In this document: positions 12,106 to 22,769 of the stretch, piece after piece | Numbering within the stretch: position 1 is the first letter of the stretch | Layout: every line of letters begins with the position of its first letter | Assembly: GCF_029633865.1 (NCBI RefSeq) | Contig: NC_079221.1 | Location: forward strand, 4,378,409 to 4,442,408 | Reading direction: 5' to 3' | Source: Lampris incognitus | Taxonomy: Eukaryota > Chordata > Actinopteri > Lampriformes > Lampridae | Length of the DNA stretch: 64,000 nt | Notes under the pieces: generated by a model | Seen by the model: the letters and a program-made list of their open reading frames with translations, nothing else | Database searches by the model: none | Told to the model about the DNA's origin: nothing | Made by a program: the position numbers and the translations under genes

Positions 12106-12190
12106 ATAGCCAGCATGCGGACCGGAGACGGGCCCTTTAAGACAGTGGGCGGGGCTAGCGAGGGGCACTGTGGGTAGACACGAGGGGCGG
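12106..12190 (-). promoter_or_regulatory. Possible spc25 5' non-coding exon and GC-box promoter
   Basis: Upstream of the coding start exon (acceptor AG at 11547-11548), the minus strand has a perfect GTAAGT donor at 12105-12100. It follows GC-rich sequence with an Sp1-like GGGCGGGGC on the plus strand near 12150. This is the nearest promoter-like block. It competes with the candidate near 21 kb, and I cannot tell which is used. Confidence 0.3.
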
Positions 12191-12735
12191 TTTAATTAGC
12201 GTAAACCCGGGGTGACCAACCAGCCGTGAAGTCGGTCGCAAGATGATTATGAAAAATGGAGTGAGAGTTTGAAAATAAATAAATAAATAAAACCGGCTCG
12301 TGTTCACATCTTGATTGACGGAGAATCTGACTAACCACCAAGAGGCGAGGTCTGCATTAGCCCCGTATCAGATAGAGCATCAATCAAGGCATCGTCGGCG
12401 AATTAGCGTCTCGCTCGCGAGCTGTGACGTATGGAGGCGTAACCTTACGTTCACCGGCAGCCTCAGAGGGGAGACGAGTTGAGACTAACTAACGTTAACC
12501 AGACCCACTTCTCTCTCGTTTTCTTCTGTGTGTTCGGAGACAAACAGCAAAAACGGCAGAAGCCAAAAGATCGAAAACTTCTCATTTCCACAACGAATGG
12601 GAGGAAGCTTGTTTTTTTTCTTTCTCGTTTATTCCAACGAAAACTCCCATCTGTCTGATGAGCGACGCTAGCTAGTGAGGCTATACTGAAGAGGGGTCAT
12701 CTGGAGCGGTGCACAACAGCTATGCTAGTGTGACC
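12190..12735. other. Intergenic, no feature recognised
   Basis: GC-moderate unique-looking sequence upstream of spc25. I saw no coding exon or known repeat, only AAATA repeats near 12275. Confidence 0.4.
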
Positions 12736-13464
12736 CAGTGGTTCTCCACCTTTTTGGGGTCCTGGACCCCCTGCGTATTTTTGATCTACCCTGAGGACCC
12801 CTCCACCTGATTTTGGGGGAGGGGGTTGCAATTTGATAGAAACAGTAGAAACTGCATTTTAAATTGCGTTATAGCATTTATTCACTCTTTGGGGCAAAAA
12901 TAAGAGCTTTCAGTTGTAACTTAGATATATGTAACAAAACAGAATTCTTATGCAGTAACTTTCAGATATATGTAACAAAACAGAATATGTATTCAGTAAC
13001 TTTCAGATATATGTAACAAAACAGAATATGTATTCAGTAACTTTCAGATATGTGTAACAAAACAGAATATGTATTCAGTAACTTTCAGATGTATGTAACA
13101 AAACAGAATATGTATTCAGTAACTTTCAGATATATGTAACAAAACAGAATATGTATTCAGTAACTTCCAGATATATGTAACAACAGAATTTTTATGCAGT
13201 AACTTTTAACAATGCAAACGGGAGCGAGATCTCTTATTAAAATACAACAAATTACACTTGTGAAACAGATGTAATTAGAGAAAAAAGTCCTGTTACCCTT
13301 TATAGTTTAGGTAGATAAAGGTCTCGGTCACATTTGAGTAAAATAACCCTATTTCTATAAATGTCATAGGATCTTTTTTTTTAAAGATATTTTATTTTCA
13401 CGGACCCCCTGCAATTACACCACGGACCACTAGGGGTCCGCGGACCCCCGGTTGAGAAACACTG
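12736..13464 (+). mobile_element. hAT element with internal 41-bp minisatellite, copy 1 (~6 units)
   Basis: Ends CAGTGGTTCTC...GAGAAACACTG with GGGGTCC-rich subterminal inverted repeats. The flanking 8-bp duplication is GTGTGACC / GTGTAACC (one mismatch). The interior holds about six tandem 41-bp units (CAGTAACTTTCAGATATATG plus ACAAAACAGAATATGTATT). It has no coding capacity, so it is non-autonomous. Confidence 0.9.
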
Positions 13465-13465
13465 G

Positions 13466-13700
13466 TGTAACCTATTTTTCTGCCCGATGCGGGATTCGAT
13501 ACGAGGTGTACTGCGCCACAAGGCGACGTCACTAACCGCTTGGCTAAAGGGTCAGACTCGTTAGCTAGTGGCTAACGTGTCTTATTAGTAGTTTACAGTC
13601 GTCACCCTCCCCGGAAGCGCGCCCTCGCGCTTTGTCATACCGCGCTCCGAAGAGACTTCTGAGGATCCGCACACTTCCGGATCCCACCGCTGCCACCAAT
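13466..13700 (-). mobile_element. Miniature LTR-element fossil: tRNA-like LTR plus primer-binding region
   Basis: One TG...CA terminal repeat (13466-13597, ~132 bp) contains a tRNA-like stretch with A-box-like TAGCCAAGCGG and B-box-like ATCGAATCC. Internal sequence follows, ending at a primer-binding-like TTGGTGGCAGCGGTGGGA. Only one LTR was recognised, so it is incomplete. hAT copy 1 inserted at its edge. Confidence 0.5.
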
Positions 13701-14363
13701 GTAACCGAGGGTTTGTAGATGTCGCCTATACTGTATGAAACTATAAAATAACAAATACGGAGGTTCCACTTTCACACGAGGACCACGTTACTTGGATTCT
13801 TCCCCCAACCGCACTCCACGGCAACAACACTGCGTACAGCACTTCCGCTCTTTCTTCAGCCTTCAAAATAAGAGCTCAAGGCATATACTGTGGCAACAGC
13901 TTATAACAGGAACTTAAAATCACTAACAGGCAAGTCCAGAAAAACTGGTTACAGTAGCTTTCCCAGGGGAAACGGCTCTGCCAACCGGAAGACTGCAGGA
14001 ACTGAAGTCTCAGCTAGCGGCGCAACAGCCAAGCTTTCCGAGCCCCAAGGCCAAGGGCAAGGCTGCAACGACAGCATCGTACGGCGTCGGCCATGCTCTT
14101 GCTGTAAGAACTCTTCCAAAGACGGCGGAACTGTGAAGGAGGCGTCTGTCGTAGCTGCGGACGCACTCCGGTGATTTCAAGAGCAGAACGGGCACTGTGC
14201 ACGCCATTAGACACGTCCAGCTACCCCGGAATACCGCCACACGGCGCTGTGAGGAAACGGCCGAGGGTCTTCACGAGCACCGGAAGGAGGACGCCGAGGC
14301 GTGCGCGTGTTCCCCCTGCAGTTCCACGAGCCAACCGATACGGTAGACGAGGCACCGTCGTTA
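13701..14363. other. Unassigned repeat-zone sequence
   Basis: No host exon recognised. The overlapping ORFs here have no domain I know. It may be the remaining terminal part of the LTR-type fossil to its left or the 5' part of the hAT relic to its right. Confidence 0.3.
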
Positions 14364-15681
14364 GAATGGCCTCTGGAGACACGAGCGCAAAAGAAGAGCT
14401 GCTCACCATTTTGCCACCTAAAGGAAAGACTAGAGGCGAAGATATTTTTCAGGCATTCGTGGAATTCGTCAACCAGAATAAACTGCTCATTTTTAAACTC
14501 ATCTCCATTACAACCGATGGCACCTGCTATGGTAGGCCCTACTAATGGGTTTGTTGAATTGTGCAAGCAAAGTGTTTTCTCCCGGACTTCCTTAATTATC
14601 ATTGCATAATTCACCAACAAGCGCTGTGTGGGACGATCTTAAACATGAAAGAAGTGATGGATATTGCTAAGAGATGTGATGGATATTGCTAAGAGAAGTG
14701 ATGGATATTGCTAAGAGAAGTGATGGATATTGCTAAGAGAAGTGATGGATATTGCTAAGAGAAGTGATGGATATTGCTAAGAGAAGTGATGGATATTGCT
14801 ATGGAGATTGTGTGCTCGGTTAGGGCAAGGAGCCTACAGAGGAGGCTATTAGACCGGAGCAGAACACAGACCTGTTGCTGCATATGGATGTAAGGTGGCT
14901 GAGCAGAGGCAAGTTTTTTGGAGAGATTCAGTGAGTTGTTGCATCAAATCAGAGATTTTCTCAAGCTCGCTAAACATGTTGAATATACACAGCTAGGGGA
15001 CAACAAGTGGCCTTTGGATGTGGCATTCCTAGCCGATCTCGCCAGCACGCGGAATGAGCTGAATTTAGAACTACAGGGAACGGATAAATATGTAAAAAAA
15101 CATGATCAGCTCAGTGAACGCGTTTAAAAGCAAGCTCCAACTTCTGTCAAGTAGGCTGCAATGCAGTGACCTGCGAAACTTTGCTCACGTGCAGGCAGAA
15201 CTTACACGTCAGGGTAACGACACAGCACAGCTTGGTAATGCACATTGAGGAGCAAGTTCAGAGCTGCTTGTCAAAGTTTGACAGGCGCTTTACTGACTTT
15301 GCATCCATTGAACCTGTTGCCAGCTACCTGTGTTTTCCATTTGGAAGTACTGACGTGCATGGCATCGCCTCCAAAGTGGCATCACTGTTTCACCTGGACA
15401 GCCCTGCTGTGGAGAATGAGATCCTCACACTTCAAGCTGACATTGAGATTAAATCCAGGGCAACACAAGGGATGAAGGGAGCATTCTGGGAGCTACTGCT
15501 GCAGGACAAGTACCCCAACCTACGGAGATGTGCCATGAACTTCACAGCACTTTCTGGAACCTACCTGTGCGAATCTGCCTTTTCTCACATGAAGATCAAG
15601 TCGAAGTACAGATCCACAATGACAGATGACCGCCTTCTGGCCTGCCTAAGGCTTGCAACCAGCTGCTACAACCCTGACTAG
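14364..15681 (+). pseudogene. Decayed hAT transposase (ZBED/GTF2IRD2-like lineage)
   Basis: Segments in several frames match hAT transposases: EELLTILPPKGKTRGEDIF (from 14390), IVCSVRARSLQRRL (14806), ERFSELLHQIRDFLKL (14918), and a 171-codon C-terminal frame 15166-15681. That frame has NFTALSGTYLCESAFSHMK and RSTMTDDRLLACLRLA, the hAT dimerisation block. A 22-bp tandem expansion (14655-14804) and frameshifts break it. There is no N-terminal BED finger. Confidence 0.75.
14655..14804 (+). repeat. 22-bp tandem repeat inside the hAT relic
   Basis: About seven near-identical copies of GTGATGGATATTGCTAAGAG(AA). The unit encodes the VMDIA block of the transposase. 22 is not a multiple of three, so the expansion itself destroys the frame. 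Confidence 0.9.
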
Positions 15682-15840
15682 GAGAAACTAGCCTCCTCCT
15701 CCCAGTGCCAGCGGTCCCACCAAGGTAGAGAATGACATTTATTTCTAGAACAAGGAGGGGTAGGAAGCGCTGCATGGGTCCAGTGGCTTAATGGTGACAG
15801 GTGCTCTTCAGTATGGTGGGTAGAGAAATAAGGAAAAATG

Positions 15841-15996
15841 ACTGAAAACTGAGGCACTCCGTAAACCAAAAGAGATGGAATGTATTCACCCAAGGGCAAG
15901 GCAACAAGGAAAGTGGAAACGCGTCAGTCTTGTTGCCTTGCCCTCGGGTGAATAAATTCCAGTTCTTTTGGTTTACGGGGTGCCTCAGTTTTCAGT
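15841..15996. repeat. Long near-perfect hairpin (68-bp arms, 19-nt loop)
   Basis: Arm 15841-15909 (ACTGAAAACTGAGGCACTCC...) pairs with 15929-15996 (...TGCCTCAGTTTTCAGT) with only a few mismatches. It is probably a fold-back MITE. A transcribed hairpin of this size could also be a small-RNA source, but nothing in the sequence proves that. Confidence 0.8.
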
Positions 15997-16278
15997 CAGT
16001 TTTCGACATTTATTTCTGCTTTTCTAACAGAGAACTATACTGTGTAGTGGCTGTATTATGTTCTGTTTGTCTCCAATTAAAGTTACATTTGTATACTATA
16101 ATTGTCTGTCCCAAATTGAGCGAGTGGTCCTCTCGTACAAAGTTTAACAGTGGAAAACAATAAATATGAGTCTGAAATTGTTTTTTTAATGTTGCGAACT
16201 GACTTCTCTTTTCTTTTTTGTAAAAACTGGAATAAAATAGTCCTCTCTTTTCGCCCGCTGGCCCGTTAAGAAAGACGA

Positions 16279-17881
16279 ATACCCCCCCCACGACGGGTTT
16301 AGCTTGTTAGAATACCCCCCCCAACGACGGGTTTAGCTTTTTAGAATACCCCCCCCCGAAACGATGGGTTTAGCTTGTTAGAATACCCCCCCACAACGGG
16401 TTTAGCTTGTTAGAATACCCCCACCCTAAACGACGGGTTTAGCTTGTTAGAATACCCCCCCGAAACGACGGGTTTAGCTTGTTAGAATACCCCCCCGAAA
16501 CAATGGGTTTAGCTTGTTAGAAAACCCCCCCACAACGGGTTTAGCTTGTTAGAATACCCCCACCCTAAACGACGGGTTTAGCTTGTTAGAATACCCCCCC
16601 GAAACGACGGGTTTAGCTTGTTAGAATACCCCCCCGAAACAATGGGTTTAGCTTGTTAGAATACCCCCCCCACTGAAACGACGGGTTTAGCTTGTTAGAA
16701 TACCCCCCCCCACTGAAACGACGGGTTTAGCTTGTTAGAATACCCCCCCGAAACAATGGGTTTAGCTTGTTAGAATACCCCCCCCACTGAAACGACGGGT
16801 TTAGCTTGTTAGAATACCCTCCCCCCAGAAACGACGGGCTTAGCTTGTTAGAATACCCCCACTGAAACGACGGGTTTAGCTTGTTAGAATACCCCCCCCC
16901 CTGAAACGACGGGTTTAGCTTGTTAGAATACCCCCCCCCCAGAAACGACGGGCTTAGCTTGTTAGAATACCCCCCCTGAAACGACGGGTTTAGCTTGTTA
17001 GAATACCCCCCCCCCCTGAAACGACGGGTTTAGCTTGTTGGAATACCTCCCCACTGAAACGACGGGTTTAGCTTGTTAGAATACCCCCCCTGAAACGACG
17101 GGTTTAGCTTGTTAGAATACCCCCCCCTGAAACGACGGGTTTAGCTTGTTAGAATACCCCCCCCCCCTGAAACGACGGGTTTAGCTTGTTAGAATACCCC
17201 CCCCTGAAACGACGGGTTTAGCTTGTTAGAATACCCCCCCCCCCCCAGAAACGACGGGTTTAGCTTTTTAGAATACCCCCACTGAAACGACGGGTTTAGC
17301 TTGTTAGAATACCCCCCCCAGAAACGACGGGTTTAGCTTGTTAGAATACCCCCACTGAAACGACGGGTTTAGCTTGTTAGAATACCCCCCTGAAACGATG
17401 GGTTTAGCTTGTTAGAATACCCCCCCCCCGAAACGACGGGTTTAGCTTGTTAGAATACCCCCCCACTGAAACGACGGGTTTAGCTTGTTAGAATACCCCC
17501 CCTGAAACGACGGGTTTAGCTTGTTAGAAACCCCCCCCCTGAAACGACGGGTTTAGCTTGTTAGAATACCCCCGTTTAGCTTGTTAGAATACCCCCCCCC
17601 CGAAACGACGGTTTTAGCTTGTTAGAATACCCCCCCACTGAAACGACGGGTTTAGCTTGTTAGAATACCCCCCCCCCCTGAAACGACGGGTTTAGCTTGT
17701 TAGAATACCCCCCCCTGAAACGACGGGTTTAGCTTGTTAGAATACCCCCCCCCCCGAAACGACGGGTTTAGCTTGTTAGAATACCCCCCCCACTGAAACG
17801 ACGGGTTTAGCTTGTTAGACCCCCCCCCCGAAACGACGGGTTTAGCTTATTAGAATACCCCCCCCCCCGAAACGACGGGTT
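16279..17881. repeat. C-rich minisatellite, 36-38-bp unit, ~40-45 copies
   Basis: The unit is roughly GAATAC, a C-run of 5-13, TGAAACGACGG, then GTTTAGCTTGTTA. Most length variation lies in the C-run and in presence or absence of ACTG before AAACG. The opposite strand has a G-run in each unit. It has no coding potential. Confidence 0.95.
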
Positions 17882-18201
17882 CAGAGCCCTAGAAAGAGAG
17901 CGTTACGTCAATGAGGGGTCAGAACGTGAGAGGGTCACGTGGTTCACGTAGCCGCCGAATAGTTCCAAACGAAGCTTGGCGGCTCATTTAAATGAACTGC
18001 TTAGCGCCATTTCTAGTAGCTACTAGCCAATATGTTCGGATTTTTACATTTATATATAGATATAGATATATTCCAACGTGACACATATTCTATGCGCACT
18101 GTTTGGAACCATCCGGGGCTCCCATGATCCGCCATTGCTGTTATATAATTGGCCCATCGGCGTCTAGGGAGTTGACGTGACTCTCTCTGTCTAGGGCTCT
18201 G
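17882..18201. mobile_element. hAT MITE inserted into the minisatellite
   Basis: Terminal inverted repeats CAGAGCCCTAGAAAGAGAG / CTCTCTGTCTAGGGCTCTG. The perfect 8-bp duplication GACGGGTT (17874-17881, 18202-18209) is itself part of the minisatellite unit. One degraded array unit continues to about 18235. Confidence 0.92.
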
Positions 18202-18346
18202 GACGGGTTTAGCTCGTTAGACTACCCCCCCGACCCCACTGTACGTCGTGGAGGGTCAAGCGATTCATAAATATTCCGCTGGGTCGGGACACAGTTAATG
18301 GCTATTTTCTTGTTAAATGACCGGGTTTCTGTGCTACATACTATGC

Positions 18347-18954
18347 CAGTGTTTCTCAACCGGGGGTCCGCAGACCCCTAGTGGTCCGTGGTGTAATTGC
18401 AAGGGGTCCGTGAAAATAAAATATCTTTAAAAAAAAGATCCTATGACATTTATAGAAATAGGATTATTTTACTCAAATGTGACTGAGACCTTTATCTACC
18501 TGAACTATAAAGGGTAACAGGACTTGTTTCTCTAATTACATCTGTTTCACAAGTGTCATTTATTGTATTTTAATAAGAGATCTCGCTCTCGTTTGCGTTG
18601 TTAAAAGTTACTGAATACATATTCTGTTTTGTTACATATATCTGAAAGTTACTGAATACATATTCTGTTTTGTTACATATATCTGAAAGTTACTGAATAC
18701 ATATTCTTTTTTGTTACATATATCTGAAAGTTACTGCATAAGAATTCTGTTTTGTTAACTATATCTAAGTTACAACTGAAAGCTCTTATTTTTGCCCCAA
18801 AGAATGAATAAATGCTATAATGCAATTTAAAATGCAGTTTCTACTGTTTCTATCAAATTGCAACCCCCCTCCCCCAAGATCAGGTGGAGGGGTCCTCAGG
18901 GTAGATCAAAAATACGCAGGGGGTCCAGGACCCCAAAAAGGTTGAGAACCACTG
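18347..18954 (-). mobile_element. hAT element with 41-bp minisatellite, copy 2 (~4 units)
   Basis: Inverted orientation relative to copy 1. Ends CAGTGTTTCTCAACC...GGTTGAGAACCACTG with the perfect 8-bp duplication TACTATGC at 18339-18346 and 18955-18962. It has the shortest internal array of the five copies. Confidence 0.93.
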
Positions 18955-19464
18955 TACTATGCGACCAGTCTGCTAAGCAACCTACTTTTTTTAAGCAATA
19001 CATTTACTGAATTTTGTTTGCAAATTACATCAAAACAAGTAATAGCACAGTACAGCAAACATTTTCACCCTACCCCCCCCCCATAACCCCGTCCCTATAA
19101 CAAGTAATACAATTCAAAGCAGGGTTAAAGAAGATAATAAAGATAAAAATTAAATTAATAAAAATAATAAAATAAAATAATAATAACAATCATTTCTTTC
19201 ACAGACTGATTAGAGGGTGTGGGGTTTTTTTTCCAGTTGCTTTTACGCATATAAACAATCAGGTAGAGTTGTTCTACTCCCCCAGAGCTTGTTCTTGCTG
19301 AAGCAAGTTACCAACATTAGTATTACGTCTTAAGAAGTACAGAAACAATCCCCAGATTTGATCAAAAACACTGTGTTACGTCTAACAATATACATGATAT
19401 TTTCCACTGACATGTTTGAAGCCATTTCTTTAACCCCCCATACCAATTCTTGGTCCATCTAAGC
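18955..19464. other. Spacer between two hAT copies
   Basis: AT-rich sequence with a simple (AATAAA)-like stretch near 19150-19185. I saw no gene or known repeat. Confidence 0.4.
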
Positions 19465-20259
19465 CAGTGGTTCTCAACCTTTTTGGGGTCCTGGACCCCC
19501 TGCGTATTTTTGATCTACCCTGAGGACCCCTCCACCTGATCTTGGGGGAGGGGGGTTGCAATTTGATAGAAACTGCATTTTAAATTGCATTATAGCATTT
19601 ATATTGGGGCAAAAATAAGAGCTTTCAGTTGTAACTTAGATACAGTTAACAAAACAGAATTCTTATGCAGTAACTTTCAGATATATGTAACAAAACAGAA
19701 TATGTATTCAGTAACTTTCAGATATATGTAACAAAACAGAATATGTATTCAGTAACTTTCAGATATATGTAACAAAACAGAATATGTATTCAGTAACATT
19801 CAGATATATGTAACAAAACAGAATATGTATTCAGTAACTTTCAGATATATGTAACAAAACAGAATATGTATTCAGTAACTTTCAGATATATGTAACAAAA
19901 CAGAATATGTATTCAGTAACTTTCAGATATATGTAACAAAACAGAATATGTATTCAGTAACTTTCAGATATATGTAACAACAGAATTCTTATGCAGTAAC
20001 TTTTAACAATGCAAACGGGAGCGAGATCTCTTATTAAAATACAATAAATTACACTTGTGAAACAGATGTAATTAGAGAAAAAAGTCCTGTTACCCTTTAT
20101 AGTTTAGGTAGATAAAGGTCTCGGTCACATTTGAGTAAAATAATCCTATTTCTATAAATGTCATAGGATCCTTTTTTTAAAGATATTTTATTTTCACGGA
20201 CCCCTTGCAATTACGCCACGGACCACTAGGGGTCCGCGGACCCCCGGTTGAGAAACACT
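19465..20259 (+). mobile_element. hAT element with 41-bp minisatellite, copy 3 (~8 units)
   Basis: Same termini and internal unit as copy 1, with about eight or nine tandem units (19660-20000). A clean 8-bp duplication was not found at its ends. Confidence 0.85.
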
Positions 20260-20529
20260 AAGCAACCTGCTTCCTACGTTTGCTGGCTGTCAAGTTTCCA
20301 ACACGTTTCCAGAAAGTGAAGTACTTCTCATCCCTTCATGCACGGGTTCCCAAATGTCAATTACAGTTCAGCCTGAAGTGAAACATCTACGAATAACAAT
20401 ATCTACAAACATGTCATTAGAAGAAGGAGAGACGTTAATATTTCTAATCGTGAAGAGAGGAACCCCCAGTGGAGTTGGCGGAGTCGTCTAAAGCAGAAAA
20501 GGCGTCGCCAAATTAACTTATTCTGATTG

Positions 20530-20625
20530 TTAAATGGGGTGGTGGGTTTTTCCTCAATGTGAAGCGCTTCGGATGTCTAGAAAAAGTGCTATATAAACGT
20601 AACGATTATTATTATCAATAATGAT
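20530..20625 (+). mobile_element. LINE/SINE 3' tail fragment
   Basis: The sequence AATGTGAAGCGCTTCGGATG...AAAGTGCTATATAAACG followed by (ATT)n is a common fish retroposon 3' terminus. Nothing coding is attached. The rest of 20260-20930 shows no recognisable feature. Confidence 0.45.
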
Positions 20626-20937
20626 AAACGTAAGAGATTACGTACCGCCCAGCCAGCCGGGTGGGTGGGTGTGTGTCTTTGGCGAGACGTTAAATCTTTA
20701 CATCCTTCACACGAAGTGCCTCGCTAGCTTAGCATGCTAACGCTACCGCTAGCCACCAGCGGCGGCGGCGGAAGAGCCGTTGCGACGTTACCGTCCGACG
20801 AAACTAGCCGAATATTCAGTCGGTCTTTGAAACAAAAAGGAAACGTGCTTGAGTGCTGGAACCACCCGTTTTGTTTTGTTTTATCCTGAGGCCGAAAACC
20901 AAAACAAGACCAACAAAGGAAACAAGTCTCGTTACCT

Positions 20938-21060
20938 GAAACCATCTATCCGGTCCGGTCACTGTTTTCAAAAAACCCGCGGTCGCCTCGGGTTTCTTCC
21001 TCCTCCTCGGGTTTATTGGCGGCTGTAAACAACAATTTGGCGCATTACCGCCACCAAGTG
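20938..21060 (-). promoter_or_regulatory. Alternative minus-strand promoter/first exon with E2F-type site
   Basis: CpG-containing block with a CAG|GTAACG donor on the minus strand (exon edge near 20938). A consensus-like E2F site (TTTGGCGC, plus strand near 21032-21040) lies just upstream. E2F control would suit a mitotic gene such as spc25, which makes this a candidate distal first exon about 9.4 kb upstream of the coding exons. Transcript data would decide. The short ORF crossing it has no recognisable domain. Confidence 0.25.
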
Positions 21061-21261
21061 GACTGGAGTGTGGACCGGAACGTCTATTTTAAAAAAAAAG
21101 AATTCTCTTCTCTTCTCAATCAAACTAGTTATTCTAAGATACTGAAATAAAATTCGATAAGTCTCGTTTCTTGAGTTCCTTTGTAGAATGTCTGCTAAGT
21201 TCAGTTTTAACTCTTAATTTCGAAGGTTTCGAATCAGATTCCTTCTTTCAAGTCAAAGTCC

Positions 21262-21558
21262 ATCCATCCATTATCTGTACCGCTTATCCTGCTCTCAGGG
21301 ATGCTGGAGCCTATCCCAGCAGGCGGGGAGACGCCATCCCAGGGCCCCCCCCCACACACACAATTTAGTACGTCCAATTCACCTGACCGCCATGTCTTTG
21401 GACTGTGGGAGGAAACTCGCGCAGACACGGGGAGAACATGCAAACTCAACACAGAGGACGAACCGGGATGACCCACCAAGGTTGGACTACCCCGGGGCTC
21501 GAACCCAGGACCTTCTTGCTGCAAGGCGACTGCGCTGACCACTGCGCCACCATGCTGC
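21262..21558 (-). repeat. tRNA-derived SINE, family B, copy 2
   Basis: On the minus strand the tRNA-like head (GTGGCGCAGTGGTCAGCGCA; B-box GGTTCGAGCCC) leads into the body and a (GGAT)n tail at 21262. Confidence 0.8.
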
Positions 21559-21574
21559 TCAAGTCAAAGTCAAA

Positions 21575-22330
21575 GTATCTTTATAGTCCCTTACAGGGAA
21601 CTTAGTTTGCGGCCAGTACATATAAAACCCTCACACAAAACATACAAGCACCAAGGCAGAATTGACACATCACTGATGGGCAACAAAAAAACAACAGGAC
21701 ATGGTGGGCGAGGAGACCCAAAGGAGTTCAGATATACAGACCATGGAAACAAGCGACCTGCAGACTACAGATGAACACTATCTGCTATTTAACAGTTGGA
21801 TGGCAGGGGGGACAAAGGAAGCCTTGTACCTCTTAGTCCTAATACAGGGCGTCCTCAACCGACAACCTGAGGGTACCAGCCCAAACTCTGACCAAAGAGG
21901 GTGACCTTGGCACTCCAGAAGGGAAGCAGCCCTTCTGACCACCTTCCTATTATAAAGGTCAGTCAGCTGGGCTTTGCTTCTCCCTGAAATCCTGCTAGCC
22001 CATTTGATGAGACTATCAAGCCTTTTTTTTTATTGGCCAGAGTCACATGACCAAACCAAGCAACAACACAGTGCATTAAAACTGTCTCCACAAAACGTGT
22101 ATAAAAGAGAGTCGTCATCTGGGAGGAGACATTACATGTCCACATTTAATGTCTTCTTTCTGCCTCAGAGCTCTGACAGTGTAGCGTAACATGCTCTGTT
22201 GGTTCTTCTTGCCCATCGTCGTCGCATCTGCCTGGATCATAGTCGCCCATCCAAGTCTAGATATTATTGTACATGGACGACGTGGTCAATGGTTTCAAGA
22301 CTCCTGGTAAGTGTGGGCTCGAATCAGGCA
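21575..22330 (-). mobile_element. LINE ORF2 C-terminal and 3' end fragment
   Basis: Minus-strand frames read FYTRFVETVLMHCVVAWFGH, then a diverged stretch, then TKRYKASFVPPAIQLLNSR before a stop. The 3' end is a (TTTGAC)n tail at 21568-21585. This arrangement is typical of a non-LTR reverse-transcriptase C-terminus. The 5' part is missing. Confidence 0.7.
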
Positions 22331-22472
22331 GGAAAAACAAATCAGTGACACACAATCACGGAGGGGAATGATGGTGATTATTATCTAAGAGCAGTAGATG
22401 GGAGGGAAATCACGGACACTGTAAACCAATGCGACAGCTAAAAGTCGCCCGACTGGAATGACGTTGATATAT

Positions 22473-22630
22473 TGTAGCGAATTCGGGGGGACAACGGAAC
22501 CACAGGAACTGCCACGGCCGGGAAGCGAACCCGTCTCGCCCGCACCGCAGGGGGCATCGCTAACCGCTAGACTAAAGGGTCAGCCCCGCGAGCCAGCGGC
22601 CAGCGTGACTACTAATCCATGCACGTTACA
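22473..22630 (-). mobile_element. Solo tRNA-like LTR (miniature LTR family)
   Basis: TGTAACG...TTCGCTACA, ~158 bp. Internal sequence strongly resembles a tRNA: TAGTCTAGCGGTTAGCGATG, an anticodon-like arm, and a perfect T-arm around GGTTCGCTTCC. Fossil solo copy. No partner LTR nearby. Confidence 0.6.
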
Positions 22631-22769
22631 CTATGAAGGTACTAGAAGAACCCCGCTACAGTGTAGCGGTTCGGTTCTCCACCCGTCTAAATCTCCCTCC
22701 TCTTCATCCTGCCAGCTAACCGCCTTCCCCCTGCCCCTAAACCCCCCCCACTCCAACTCCCTCCCCCCA

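Noticed and set aside
12955-13205. Regular direct repeats (also at 18.6, 19.7, 24.4 and 52.8 kb) resembling a CRISPR array
   Set aside because: The units abut without unique spacers and lie inside a eukaryotic hAT element. They are a minisatellite.
20724-20945. 73-codon minus-strand ORF MVSGNETCF... as a protein
   Set aside because: No homology recognised. It reads through a good splice donor, so it is more likely exon/intron boundary sequence of a 5' non-coding exon or chance.
22191-22310. A plus-strand 'first exon': TATA-like TATAAAAG, ATG, hydrophobic N-terminus and a GTAAGT donor
   Set aside because: The opposite strand reads as LINE ORF2 continuing into the clear RT C-terminus at 21.6-22.15 kb, so the open frame is probably an antisense shadow. 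No second exon was found downstream.
22500-22580. Possible tRNA gene
   Set aside because: The D- and T-arm-like parts are good, but there is no proper acceptor stem and the sequence is part of a TG...CA terminal repeat seen at other loci.
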